Source of the DNA: Moritella sp. 24
Lineage (GTDB): Bacteria; Pseudomonadota; Gammaproteobacteria; Enterobacterales; Moritellaceae
DNA: 64,000 bases
NCBI RefSeq assembly: GCF_018219155.1
Contig: NZ_CP056123.1
Coordinates: 930,001 to 994,000, forward strand
Direction of reading: 5' to 3'
A model generated the notes under the pieces. It saw only the letters and a list, made by a program, of their open reading frames with translations, searched no databases and had not been told where the DNA came from. Positions within the stretch are counted from its first letter, which is position 1. Every line of letters begins with the position of its first letter. This document shows positions 27,690-35,689 of the stretch, piece by piece. A program made the position numbers and the translations under genes.

Positions 27690-28943
27690 TCAAAAAGGCA
27701 GCATTCGTTTAACAGCTATTAATATATCACCACGAATGTGTTTATTTTGTTCTAACATCGACATCTGATCTCTATTCCACACTTCGTTTTCTACATAATC
27801 CATCCAATGTGCTGCACCACAAGTGGACTGCCTTATTCGACCATCATAATTAAATTGCTCTAAGGATTCGGGAATCGGTTTATGAATCGCATCTACAATC
27901 CTGACCTTCAATTTTTCGTTGGAAACCATTGAATTGGACACTCTGTTATTTATGTGTTTATCCCCAAACCCATAACCAATAATAGTTAATTCGTCAGTAT
28001 TTTTTAATTGGTCAGTAAGTAATTTTAGTTTTTCTTCACCTTTTTTATCATTAGTTGTAAGGCTGTATTTCCCCCCGCCTGTTAGCATTGATTGGCATAT
28101 TATATCTAGCTCACCTTTTAAATCGGTTATCACTCGGTCTCTTCCTGACGGTACTTTTTTACCGTTAGCGTAGTAACCCATCGCCTGAATATTCATGAAA
28201 TCAAGCATTAACTCCATTGAATTTGGAACATTTAAAGATTGATTACAAAGCTGCTGATTATCGTTATATTCTAGCTCCGACAAGCCTCCGTGGAGCTTAA
28301 CCAGATTTATTCCTTTTTGATTTTTTAAAAATCCGCCCACGCTTGTTAATTTGTCTCTGAATGAGTATGTCAGGTTTATTGTTGTTCTCATTTCGAGATT
28401 GCTTTTAGGGAATGTTATAAGATGCTCATCGCCGTAGGTAATTGGGATTCCAAGATCTAAAGCTAAGCATTCCAAGTACATATCATGATTTAATGTAAAG
28501 ACCCATGTTTCTTCATCTGAAAGAAGATTACCTAAATTACCGAAACATTGCTTATTTTTAGGATAAATCATGGCATAGGATAGTTGCTGGTAGCAGTTTA
28601 ATATCATATGTATCAAGCTATAAAGAGCTCCAAATAAATGATGATAAGAATCTCTATCGGATTGGGATTTGTTACTGTAGATATTCTTTAGAGCTTCTAT
28701 GCTTGCAAGCAATTCTTCATAGTTATGACCTTTATAATCAAGTACTAGCTGCATAGCCTCATTTAAAGCTTTTTTATTTATTGGTCTAGACCCACTATTC
28801 TGATTTGCTTGGTATACAGCTTCTACAAGTAGCCTAGCGTTTTTTTTATTGAGTACACTAAGGAATACATCGGTTAACTCATGGGAAAGTGGCATACCAA
28901 GGTCATAAGAGAACCCCGCCCCTAATAAAAGAACTTTTTTCAA
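27690..28943 (-). CDS. SIR2-fold protein, cargo copy 3
   Basis: A 417-residue protein with a SIR2-like core. LLLGAGFSYDLGMPLS (residues 5-20) is the nucleotide loop, FTLNHDMYLE holds Asn152, KLHGGLSEL holds His218, and IIGYGFGDKHIN is the late strand. The Asn and His match the catalytic pair of SIR2 NADases. It has no HerA or Argonaute neighbour and is convergent with the tnsD-like gene, 140 bp away. It is the third SIR2-fold gene in this transposon. It probably depletes NAD on phage infection, by inference. Confidence 0.7.
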   Translation of the reverse strand: MKKVLLLGAGFSYDLGMPLSHELTDVFLSVLNKKNARLLVEAVYQANQNSGSRPINKKALNEAMQLVLDYKGHNYEELLASIEALKNIYSNKSQSDRDSYHHLFGALYSLIHMILNCYQQLSYAMIYPKNKQCFGNLGNLLSDEETWVFTLNHDMYLECLALDLGIPITYGDEHLITFPKSNLEMRTTINLTYSFRDKLTSVGGFLKNQKGINLVKLHGGLSELEYNDNQQLCNQSLNVPNSMELMLDFMNIQAMGYYANGKKVPSGRDRVITDLKGELDIICQSMLTGGGKYSLTTNDKKGEEKLKLLTDQLKNTDELTIIGYGFGDKHINNRVSNSMVSNEKLKVRIVDAIHKPIPESLEQFNYDGRIRQSTCGAAHWMDYVENEVWNRDQMSMLEQNKHIRGDILIAVKRMLPF

Positions 28944-29340
28944 AATAGTACCAGCGCTAGATAATATGAAGACGATTATAATATCATTGTATACAGTTAC
29001 TTACTTATATTTAGACAAATCATTTCAAATACAGTATGTGGCGTTTTGATATGCATCTAAAGTGATTTGTTAATCTAGCTATAGACGCCGGACTTGTTGC
29101 TATAAGAACTTTGATTAATTTTACGGGGATTAAACTTTATGGCGGTGGGCTTATCAATGTAGTTATAGGATCGATATATCTAATTCAATTTCCCTATAGC
29201 TCATCCTGTTTCCTTGGTACCTCAAAAACAAGTTACTTAAACGGACGAATCACAGTTGGCTGTTGTTCGTTCATCACACATCTTAGCCGACTATTTCACG
29301 CCGATTAGTAAGGCATTTATTTTTCGAAGGTATCGAATCT
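28944..29340. other. Intergenic region with attC-like sequence
   Basis: A 397-bp AT-rich gap. At 29227-29314 lies an attC-like stretch: AACAAGTTACTTAAACGGAC at one end and ATTAGTAAGGC at the other, about 88 bp apart. The AAGTTrCTTAAACGGACG core recurs at 32553-32576 on the opposite strand. I see no gene here. Confidence 0.4.
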
Positions 29341-29424
29341 ATGACTAAGGAAGAGTTAACTTTAATTGCTGCAATATTAGCTGTATTCACTTCTATATTA
29401 TTTCTAGTCTTGGGGTTAGGTTGA
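29341..29424 (+). CDS. 27-residue single-pass membrane peptide
   Basis: A 27-codon frame from ATG at 29341 with CGAAGG 10 bp upstream. After MTKEEL the peptide is a continuous hydrophobic helix of about 20 residues ending VLGLG, enough to cross a membrane. Its stop codon shares TTGA with the next gene's TTG start (4-bp overlap), suggesting coupled translation. It is not a recognised toxin; it could be a small membrane partner of the 125-residue protein. Confidence 0.5.
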   Translation: MTKEELTLIAAILAVFTSILFLVLGLG

Positions 29425-29798
29425 CTTTTAATAGAGGTAAGAGCACTTTGCGTTGGAATAAGGAAATTGAAAGGTTACAAAATCTAGAGGAACAAATTGG
29501 GATTGCCGAAGACGTTGTTTCTGTATACTCTTGTGTCGAAAAATTAAGATCTGATTTTGTACCTCTACATGAAAATTTAGGATATGTTGCAGGAAAATTT
29601 GCTCGTTATCCTGAGTTAGCAAAAGCTATCAGAGGTTTTGTTCATGCTTGTAACCTTACCGTTAGTGCAAAAACAGAAGATGAAGATTATCGAGAGTATA
29701 AAGAAATGGTTTCTACAGAATATAAGAAAGTCATTTCAGAGTGTGATCGTATATTAAAACCAAAATTATTAGATAGATTTATCAAACTAAGAATTTAA
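29421..29798 (+). CDS. Hypothetical 125-residue helical protein
   Basis: I do not recognise this protein. It is predicted to be soluble and mostly helical and charged, with no cysteine pairs beyond scattered residues. The TTG start overlaps the stop of the 27-codon membrane peptide. No obvious domain, signal peptide or membrane segment. As cargo between a SIR2 gene and a DUF2971 gene it may be part of a small module with the membrane peptide. Confidence 0.5.
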   Translation: MTFNRGKSTLRWNKEIERLQNLEEQIGIAEDVVSVYSCVEKLRSDFVPLHENLGYVAGKFARYPELAKAIRGFVHACNLTVSAKTEDEDYREYKEMVSTEYKKVISECDRILKPKLLDRFIKLRI

Positions 29799-29896
29799 AG
29801 CTGAATTGCCAATCGAGAGCTCTATTTTTCATAGCTACAAAATTTTAGATAATAATGTTCACTCCCTTAAATGGGCGTTATGTGTCAGAGGATAAT

Positions 29897-30109
29897 ATGA
29901 AATATTGGTATGGATTTCGTTGTGTGGAATTGGATGGTACAAACCCAGGTCATAAATGTTTAGAAGGGCCATTTACTTCTTATAATGAAGCTAAGGAGCA
30001 TAAAAAAAATATGCGGGCTAGAGATATGCAGCACACTCCGGTATTTAAAGCATACTCAAAATTAGATGCTGAAGGTATCATGTTAGCTGAATCTTTTAGT
30101 AGATTATAA
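29897..30109 (+). CDS. Hypothetical 70-residue protein
   Basis: A small protein beginning MKYWYGFRCVELDG and ending AESFSRL. The ATG at 29897 has GAGGATAAT directly upstream; a start 42 bp earlier is possible but less supported. No family recognised; the short, aromatic-rich N-terminal strand is typical of small stand-alone beta-alpha proteins. It lies 36 bp before the DUF2971 gene in the same direction. Confidence 0.5.
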   Translation: MKYWYGFRCVELDGTNPGHKCLEGPFTSYNEAKEHKKNMRARDMQHTPVFKAYSKLDAEGIMLAESFSRL

Positions 30110-30144
30110 ACATACATAGCAAGGTGTTATATTTTGGTAGGAAG

Positions 30145-31104
30145 ATGAGCAGGCATAAACAAGTAAAAAAACTAAAGCACAGAATTAAGAGTTTGAAATC
30201 GAAAATACGAGTTCTGACAAGAAAGCAGATTGATAAACATGAAGTTATCGAACCTCAACCTTCTGCATACTATAAGTATATGGATCAAAGAACTTTATTG
30301 TTGTTGTTGAAAAATAAGACAATAAAATTTACAGACCCACTAAAATTTAATGACCCAATGGATTCAGCGGTTCCAGATATTCAAATTAATGGAAATCTAC
30401 TTAAGAAAGCTATGATTCGGGAACTTGAAAGTCAGTTCGGTGATGATTTAAATGAACGGAAGTCTGAAATTGATAAAGAAATAACTCGAGATTTACCAAA
30501 ATTGAAACGTGATTTTAGCGAATTCAGTAACGAGCTAAGAGATAAATGGCCTGAAATAATAAGTCATTACCGTATTCTTTCTTTAACAGCTAAGAATGAT
30601 AACCTTTTGATGTGGTCACATTATGCTGATGAACATAGAGGGGTGGTTGTTAAGTTTAAAAGTAACCCATCGATAGGCATTCCTAAAAAAGTTGACTATT
30701 TCAAAGGACATCAGTCGCTTAATAATTTTTTTAACAATATGATGGCATTGATAATTAAAAAAGAAGCTAGGTCTGGTTTTTCTGATTCCCACTCTAATGT
30801 AGCTTCAGAATTAACCGTGCGAGCTATGTTTAAATACTTTTTTATGAAAAGGGCTGAGTGGTCTTATGAAAACGAATACCGTATCGTGTACAGAAAATGT
30901 TCTGAAAGAATAGTTAATATTAACGATAACTTGGACGTGGTCAAGTTTGACGAAAAAGATATAGAGTCGGTTATTATTGGCTCTTCAGTTACTCCACATC
31001 GAGCAAAGAGGCTGAAACTCTTAATATCCCGTAGGATTCCTCATGTGAAAGTAACTAAATATCAGATAGTTGGCTGGAATCTGAAATATGACAAAGCGTT
31101 CTAG
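30145..31104 (+). CDS. DUF2971-family protein with basic N-terminal coiled coil
   Basis: A 319-residue protein. The first 45 residues are strongly basic and heptad-like (KQVKKLKHRIKSLKSKIRV). The remainder is DUF2971: FTDPLKFNDPMDSA, then MWSHYADEHRGVVVKF and WSYENEYRIVYR. DUF2971 proteins are of unknown function and frequent in mobile and defence-associated DNA. An upstream GTG at 30124 is an alternative start. A second DUF2971 gene lies at 32578-34020 on the opposite strand. Confidence 0.75.
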   Translation: MSRHKQVKKLKHRIKSLKSKIRVLTRKQIDKHEVIEPQPSAYYKYMDQRTLLLLLKNKTIKFTDPLKFNDPMDSAVPDIQINGNLLKKAMIRELESQFGDDLNERKSEIDKEITRDLPKLKRDFSEFSNELRDKWPEIISHYRILSLTAKNDNLLMWSHYADEHRGVVVKFKSNPSIGIPKKVDYFKGHQSLNNFFNNMMALIIKKEARSGFSDSHSNVASELTVRAMFKYFFMKRAEWSYENEYRIVYRKCSERIVNINDNLDVVKFDEKDIESVIIGSSVTPHRAKRLKLLISRRIPHVKVTKYQIVGWNLKYDKAF

Positions 31105-31214
31105 AACGATTCGTAACACAAGACATTTTTAGTCTACGTAGGGTTAAGTGTTTAAGGCGAAATGCCGAAGCATAGGTATTGTATTACCATTTAAATAGCC
31201 TTGCTATTGATTTT

Positions 31215-31736
31215 TCACCTGATTTTTTTGTAAATATGAACATTTTTTCTACATGTTTGATACACATAAATAGATCTAAAAACATCTTGAATTTCAAGCT
31301 CTATTTTAAAACTATCAGATAAGTTATTTTCAACATCTTTTATATCAAAGAATGGCCCATATAACCCAACAAGAAGAATTCCTGGTTCATTAGAAGCAGC
31401 TAATTCTATCATTGAATTCTTATTTAATTTTGCTCTGATAGCTGATTCAACTCTTTCTGTTGTAATTGAATCTGGATCACCAATCAAGCCCTCTTTCGAT
31501 GGTATATGGGTTTTATCATCAGCTGCATACGAAGTTATGCTAATAGCCGTCTCGCGGCTAAAATGTGCATCAGTGATTTCTACCCAAGTATTTTTCCCAT
31601 CTATTGTTACGAATGCATCTGGAGGATCTGGTCTATTTATAACTTCGAGAATTTTATCTTCAGTTTTAAGGTGATTTTTATATGAAGCTAGAACACTAGT
31701 TTCATGCTTATTGTTTAAATCTCTATGTGAAGTCAT
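31215..31736 (-). CDS. Hypothetical protein, possible PD-(D/E)XK nuclease-like
   Basis: A 173-residue protein starting at MTSHRDLNN. The segment PPDAFVTIDGKNTWVEITDA (about residues 37-56) has the Asp...Glu-x-(Thr/Lys) spacing of restriction-type nucleases, though the usual lysine is replaced by Thr. No relative is recognised. An upstream in-frame ATG at 31835 is possible, but that extension runs through an attC-like sequence and reads as non-coding. It is the last of three minus-strand genes with attC-like gaps. Confidence 0.45.
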   Translation of the reverse strand: MTSHRDLNNKHETSVLASYKNHLKTEDKILEVINRPDPPDAFVTIDGKNTWVEITDAHFSRETAISITSYAADDKTHIPSKEGLIGDPDSITTERVESAIRAKLNKNSMIELAASNEPGILLVGLYGPFFDIKDVENNLSDSFKIELEIQDVFRSIYVYQTCRKNVHIYKKIR

Positions 31737-31742
31737 CGAAAA

Positions 31743-31898
31743 CCTATAACGCCCGCTTAAGCGGAAAAATGGTTGGCTATACTTGTTTAGGAACGAAACA
31801 AACCCAACCGTTTTTGTTTCGTTTAAAACGGTCATTATTTTTCCGTCAATGAATAATAAATTTAAAATTTGCTTTAAGCGTGAAATTGAGCGAATTTA
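31743..31898 (-). repeat. attC-like sequence between two cargo genes
   Basis: On the minus strand this gap ends with CCGCTTAAGCGGGCGTTATA (positions 31763-31744), resembling the 3' R' end of an integron attC site. It contains the inverted pair AAACGAAACAAA / TTTGTTTCGTT. It fills the space between the stop of the 193-residue gene and the start of the next. No integrase is nearby. This may be a degenerate cassette recombination site. Confidence 0.35.
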
Positions 31899-32480
31899 TT
31901 ACTGTTTGGGGGGAACTGTATAGCAAGGGACCCCAAAACAATTAGTCGTTATTTTAGAGGATATTATGTCATCTAAATCAACTATATTATAGATGTTCGC
32001 TTTCCAGCTATCATCTAGCTCCATGACGTGGACGAAAACAACAAAGTCAGCTCCGTTATTTTTATACTTATGCGCATGACCAACCAGAATCTGTCCCTCC
32101 GGATCTCCAAATTTTATAGTTTTAACTTCAATACTTTTTTCTTCGCCGTTTTGCTTGCATTCCAAATCTGATTTTTGATAAACAAGTTGGCCATCCAGAA
32201 TAGATGCACGCTCCTTCCCTGCAAGCCAAGACATATCAGTAAACTCTTTAAGTGATGACAGTTCATGATAAACTGCGACTTCACCTAAAATTCCAACCAT
32301 GGAGCTTTCAACTGAACTTTTGACTTGAGAACTATTTTTATTTTCGTAATACGAAAAGTCAATTTTTGCTAACTCATGTGCGAGTTCAATATCTTCGTTA
32401 GAAAAAGTGAATGTAAGCTTGTTAAAATCAGCTTCTTTTTTATTTCTAATTTTCAGTCGTATTTCTTCAATCTTTGTCAC
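31899..32480 (-). CDS. Hypothetical PD-(D/E)XK-type nuclease-like protein
   Basis: A 193-residue protein with a plausible restriction-endonuclease-like core: SDLECKQNGEEKSIEVKTIK around residues 103-122 supplies the Asp/Glu-x-Lys motif (EVK), followed by QILVGHAHKYKNNGADFVVF. GTG start with GGAGAACGCA upstream. No exact family recognised. It lies between two attC-like gaps and is followed by another nuclease-like small gene. Confidence 0.5.
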   Translation of the reverse strand: MTKIEEIRLKIRNKKEADFNKLTFTFSNEDIELAHELAKIDFSYYENKNSSQVKSSVESSMVGILGEVAVYHELSSLKEFTDMSWLAGKERASILDGQLVYQKSDLECKQNGEEKSIEVKTIKFGDPEGQILVGHAHKYKNNGADFVVFVHVMELDDSWKANIYNIVDLDDIISSKITTNCFGVPCYTVPPKQ

Positions 32481-32489
32481 TGCGTTCTC

Positions 32490-32583
32490 CGTAAAACTAA
32501 TGTCCTGTTAACAGGTTATCTATAATAAGTGAGGAACGAACGTTAGATGATTGTTTGCGTCCGTTTAAGCAACTTTTTTAGGC
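32490..32583 (-). repeat. attC-like sequence after the DUF2971-TPR gene
   Basis: Reading the minus strand, GCCTAAAAAAGTTGCTTAAA starts at the stop codon of the DUF2971-TPR gene and continues CGGACG. Integron cassettes often place the stop codon inside the attC R'' box (GCCTAACAAG...). The gap is about 97 bp, a normal attC length. The distal half is degenerate. Confidence 0.4.
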
Positions 32584-34020
32584 TTGATTAGTTATTAAAT
32601 GAGGCAGTTCTTTAATTACCAAACCAGCTCTTGGATGTCCCATTAATTTTGCACTATTCAAAAATAATCTTGCTTCATTTATGTCACCGCCAGTTTTGAT
32701 TATTATCACCCCTAAATTGAATGGGATACTAGGGTCATTATGATCTAATTCGTTTGCTTTTCTAAGTAATTCGATAGCGTCAGAATCGCGGTTTAATGCC
32801 TCTAACGCACAGCTTTGTTGATATAAATTATCAGCGATATTTGGAAACTGTTTATCTAATTTTTGAAACATAGATAATGCAGCCTCATGTCTACCACTAA
32901 AACCTAATGCCATCCCTTTTAAATTTAATAAATGAGGAGCATCAGGTGACACCTCTAAGTTGTTATCTACTTGATACAAAGCCTCGTCTATTTCACCTTT
33001 TTTAATTAATTCCATTATCTCATGCGAAAACTGTTCAATGCTTAATTTTATTACTTTATTACCGTCTTGATTTATATGCTCGGTTTCAAGTGGCATTAAA
33101 GGTGTCGTTTTCTCCAATTTATAGGGAATTCGTTCAATCTTATTGCTTCCACTTTTTATGACTATCTCATAAAGAAAAACTTCATTTGGAACATTTCTTT
33201 CAGCAAGTTTAATATAGTATTCACGACGTTCTTCTGGACATTTTAATCCGAATACAATTTCTGATAATTTACCTGGCCATGGAAATTCGCCACCAATAGG
33301 CTCGACATATCGCCATTCTTTTTCGTATGACCAACAAGTTGGTTTTGTACTGATCGCAGATCGAAATGTCTCATCGGAAAATGCTAATTGATATGAAGAT
33401 GCATACATACCTCCAGACTCAGTCATACTAAAGCTCATCTGTGATTTGAAACCTTCAGGAGACATTTTCGGGATGGAATCAGAATATGATACTTGAAGGC
33501 AATATGCTGGGTCATTCAGTTTTTTTCCTTCAGTAGGAGTAAACCCAATGCAAACCCCTTTGTGATCTTCGGTATAATGTGCCCAAAGTAACTGAGTCAA
33601 AGGACAAGTAGATAAACTAAATATTCCAACATCATTTAGTTGACTATCTATATTTGAGAAAAAATTATCACAGTCTGATGGAGGGTTACCATTAAGTTTG
33701 ATCATAATGTTTTTGAAATAATCATAGCTAGACTTTAGGTTTTTTTCTCTCGAAAGGTTTTCTAATACATCTTTTATTTCATTAGATGATAATCCGAAAA
33801 AAGAAGAATTCTTTTTTATAGCTCTATGTGCACTCATTACAAAGCCAGAAACTGCGGCAGACTTCATTGTAACTATCTGTTCATCTATCCAATCTTTACC
33901 AATCTCTTGGAGAGAGCATTCAAATGGATCATTTAGTGCACTTGCGGTCGAAAGATGAACTTTTCCTGTGGTGAAAATCATCTCTGTATATTGCGAGTCA
34001 TTCCTATATTTATAAAACAT
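32578..34020 (-). CDS. DUF2971 protein with C-terminal tetratricopeptide repeats
   Basis: A 480-residue two-part protein. Residues 1-260 are DUF2971: STASALNDPFECSL, LLWAHYTEDHKGVCIGF and CWSYEKEWRYVEP. From about residue 335 to 470 are TPR-like repeats (LLNLKGMALGFSGRHEAALS; LYQQSCALEALNRDSDAIEL; IPFNLGVIIIKTGG). The repeats probably recruit a partner. AAGGAGAACAATA precedes the ATG. It is the outermost cargo gene, about 550 bp from the transposon end. Confidence 0.75.
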   Translation of the reverse strand: MFYKYRNDSQYTEMIFTTGKVHLSTASALNDPFECSLQEIGKDWIDEQIVTMKSAAVSGFVMSAHRAIKKNSSFFGLSSNEIKDVLENLSREKNLKSSYDYFKNIMIKLNGNPPSDCDNFFSNIDSQLNDVGIFSLSTCPLTQLLWAHYTEDHKGVCIGFTPTEGKKLNDPAYCLQVSYSDSIPKMSPEGFKSQMSFSMTESGGMYASSYQLAFSDETFRSAISTKPTCWSYEKEWRYVEPIGGEFPWPGKLSEIVFGLKCPEERREYYIKLAERNVPNEVFLYEIVIKSGSNKIERIPYKLEKTTPLMPLETEHINQDGNKVIKLSIEQFSHEIMELIKKGEIDEALYQVDNNLEVSPDAPHLLNLKGMALGFSGRHEAALSMFQKLDKQFPNIADNLYQQSCALEALNRDSDAIELLRKANELDHNDPSIPFNLGVIIIKTGGDINEARLFLNSAKLMGHPRAGLVIKELPHLITNQA

Positions 34021-34573
34021 TTATTGTTCTCCTTAATCTGAAAATTTAAAATTATCTATGATATAAAATTTGTTTAGTATGATAATTCAATGTGTCAAAT
34101 TTACTTACCGTTACGGAGAGTGACTAATCGACTAAAAAATAAGATTATATTAGAGATTGATTATCTATTTTAGGTGGAAGATCGTTCTGTGACTATGCGT
34201 TTAGTATTGTCAGTTATATATTGAAATGCCTATGTTAATGATTGTAAAGGTATTATTTCATTCTTCAAGATAAGCTTGACTGTCTTTTTATAAATTGTGA
34301 CGGCTTTAAGCTAAATACCAATAATACTGTATAAAATTATTCCATTGTACGGTTTTCATTAAGCCAAATATGATCAATAAATTAAAGTTTTTGAGGTTTA
34401 AATATAACAAATGTATCACGAACTGTTATGTTTAAAATGTGAATGGGTTAAAACTCTAACAAGGAAGAAAATTTGGTTGAAAACTATCGTATTAAGCCAG
34501 AATTTGACAAAGTTAGTTATAAAAAATAGATCAACTTTTAACGCAATATAGCGTTGATATATTGAAATCCACT
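34021..34573. other. AT-rich non-coding stretch next to the far transposon end
   Basis: A 553-bp AT-rich stretch between the DUF2971-TPR gene and the TnsB-site array. I see no gene, hairpin terminator or recognised RNA. It probably contains the promoter of the DUF2971-TPR gene. Confidence 0.5.
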
Positions 34574-34712
34574 GTTTCCAACTCTTTTGACTTATTTCGT
34601 GAAAAGTTATTGGTGTGTTGGAGTATTAATTTCCAACTCTATTGGTATAGCCTGTATCAGTAAGCTATTGATTATCTGGTATATGGGTATCCAACTCTAT
34701 TGTTCGTACTCA
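34574..34712 (-). repeat. Far transposon end with three spaced TnsB-type sites
   Basis: Reverse-oriented copies of the GAGTTGGAAAC-type repeat at 34574-34588, 34630-34644 and 34688-34702, spaced about 57 bp. The terminal sequence read inward is TGAGTACGAACAATAGAG, with the conserved TG/CA terminus. The wide spacing matches the left end of Tn7. Confidence 0.8.
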
Positions 34713-34717
34713 GGTGA
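34713..34717. repeat. Target-site duplication GGTGA, far side
   Basis: Second copy of the 5-bp target duplication; see 12710-12714. Confidence 0.85.
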
Positions 34718-34756
34718 ATTTAGCGTGTTAAAACGTTAAAGACATGAAGTGATAAG

Positions 34757-34790
34757 AGCGAGTCCTGCGAAAGTAGGGCTCGCTTTTTTT
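34757..34790 (+). terminator. Original gcvP terminator, displaced by the transposon
   Basis: Stem AGCGAGTCC / GGGCTCGCT (one G-U pair), loop TGCGAAAGTA and seven Ts. Without the transposon it would lie about 55 bp after the gcvP stop. It is homologous to the hairpin at 12795-12830 inside the transposon end. Confidence 0.85.
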
Positions 34791-35074
34791 ATGCGCGACT
34801 ACAAGATGCAAGGGGGGAGTTGAAGCCTAAAACTCTACTGAGTGGAATTACAGTGTTTATTTTTTGTAATCGGTAGCCTTATCCATATATATCCAATACT
34901 ACCCATCGTATGCCGTCAAAGTGCCGCCGTTATCAATTATAAATTATGGTTTTATATAATACTATTTGCTTTCGTATTGATATTTATTTCGTAAAAAATA
35001 GAATCAATTTCTCTTGCTGTAAATTCAAAAAGCAATAGAATCAAGAGCATAAATCCTATCTTAATTATGAAATT
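34791..35074. other. Intergenic region, no gene seen
   Basis: Host sequence after the displaced gcvP terminator. AT-rich, no recognised features except a possible promoter for the next gene. Confidence 0.4.
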
Positions 35075-35689
35075 ATGAAAAAATTTATTAAAGAGAATAC
35101 ATTAAGTATTACTAGTATTTTTATAGCTCTATGCGCATTAGTGCTTACGACATATCAATCATTTTCAACTAACTACCATAATCGAATTAGCTCTCTTCCA
35201 TTAGTCCAATCCAGTATCGTGATGTTTAAAGACGGTAGAGTCGCACTTTACTTTGAAAATGCAGGTAATGGACCTGCAATTGTAACTGGGTTTGAAGTTG
35301 CTGGAGAACGAGCTGATTCAGTTAGGCAAGTTATTGATAAATTTGTTAAAGATAATGATCTTAAAGGTGATGAGTTCTCTTTACTTACGACTAAGCTATC
35401 TGCTCGTACGATTATTAAAGCTGGGGATAAATTAGAAGTTGCAACATTGCACATGAAAAATGATGAGTCTGAATCTTACCAAGCTGTAGCTTTTGCTATT
35501 AAATCGCTACCTGTTACCCTTTGTTATATCTCGTTATATCAAGATGAACTTTATGCAACAACATCTCAAAAATATGTGTTGGCTGAGTCATGTGCTTATG
35601 AGGGGGCTACAAATATATTTGGAAAATGGGTCAAATTTAAAATGCCATTTAGTTCAAAAGTAGACCAATCGCAGATCTTTGGAAATTAA
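35075..35689 (+). CDS. Membrane-anchored hypothetical protein
   Basis: A 204-residue protein with one N-terminal membrane segment (about residues 9-29, ITSIFIALCALVLTTYQSF) and a soluble, beta-rich remainder (LYFENAGNGPAIVTGFEV). This plan is seen in many unnamed bacterial proteins with an extracytoplasmic Ig-like domain. No family recognised. Ribosome binding site weak. It begins a run of orphan genes beyond the gcvP site. Confidence 0.6.
   Translation: MKKFIKENTLSITSIFIALCALVLTTYQSFSTNYHNRISSLPLVQSSIVMFKDGRVALYFENAGNGPAIVTGFEVAGERADSVRQVIDKFVKDNDLKGDEFSLLTTKLSARTIIKAGDKLEVATLHMKNDESESYQAVAFAIKSLPVTLCYISLYQDELYATTSQKYVLAESCAYEGATNIFGKWVKFKMPFSSKVDQSQIFGN

Larger units (their letters stand above)
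12715..34712 (+). mobile_element. Tn7-like transposon inserted downstream of gcvP (21,998 bp)
   Basis: Both ends, read inward, share AGTACGA, one variable base, CAATAGAGTTGGA, one variable base, ACC. They are preceded by TA at the gcvP side and TG at the far side. The element is bounded by GGTGA repeats and begins 10 bp after the gcvP stop. Each end has three copies of a GAGTTGGAAAC-like repeat, the expected TnsB sites: closely packed at the gcvP side (about 20-bp pitch) and about 57 bp apart at the far side. In Tn7 the closely packed end is also the one next to the target gene. The core is tnsA, tnsB, tnsC and two TniQ-family genes transcribed away from gcvP. About 7.7 kb of cargo lies between the gcvP-side end and tnsA, and about 7 kb beyond the TniQ genes. 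No CRISPR-cas genes are present. Confidence 0.9.

Noticed and set aside
29111-29308. 65-residue plus-strand gene
   Set aside because: It runs through the attC-like sequence, has no good start, and reads as non-coding.
31737-31835. 33-residue N-terminal extension of the small nuclease-like protein
   Set aside because: The extension would be translated from the attC-like sequence; the ATG at 31736 fits cassette structure better.
12715-34712. CRISPR array or cas genes for an RNA-guided Tn7-like element
   Set aside because: No evenly spaced direct repeats of 28-37 bp and no Cas-like protein was found anywhere in the element; the GAGTTGGAAAC repeats are at the ends only.
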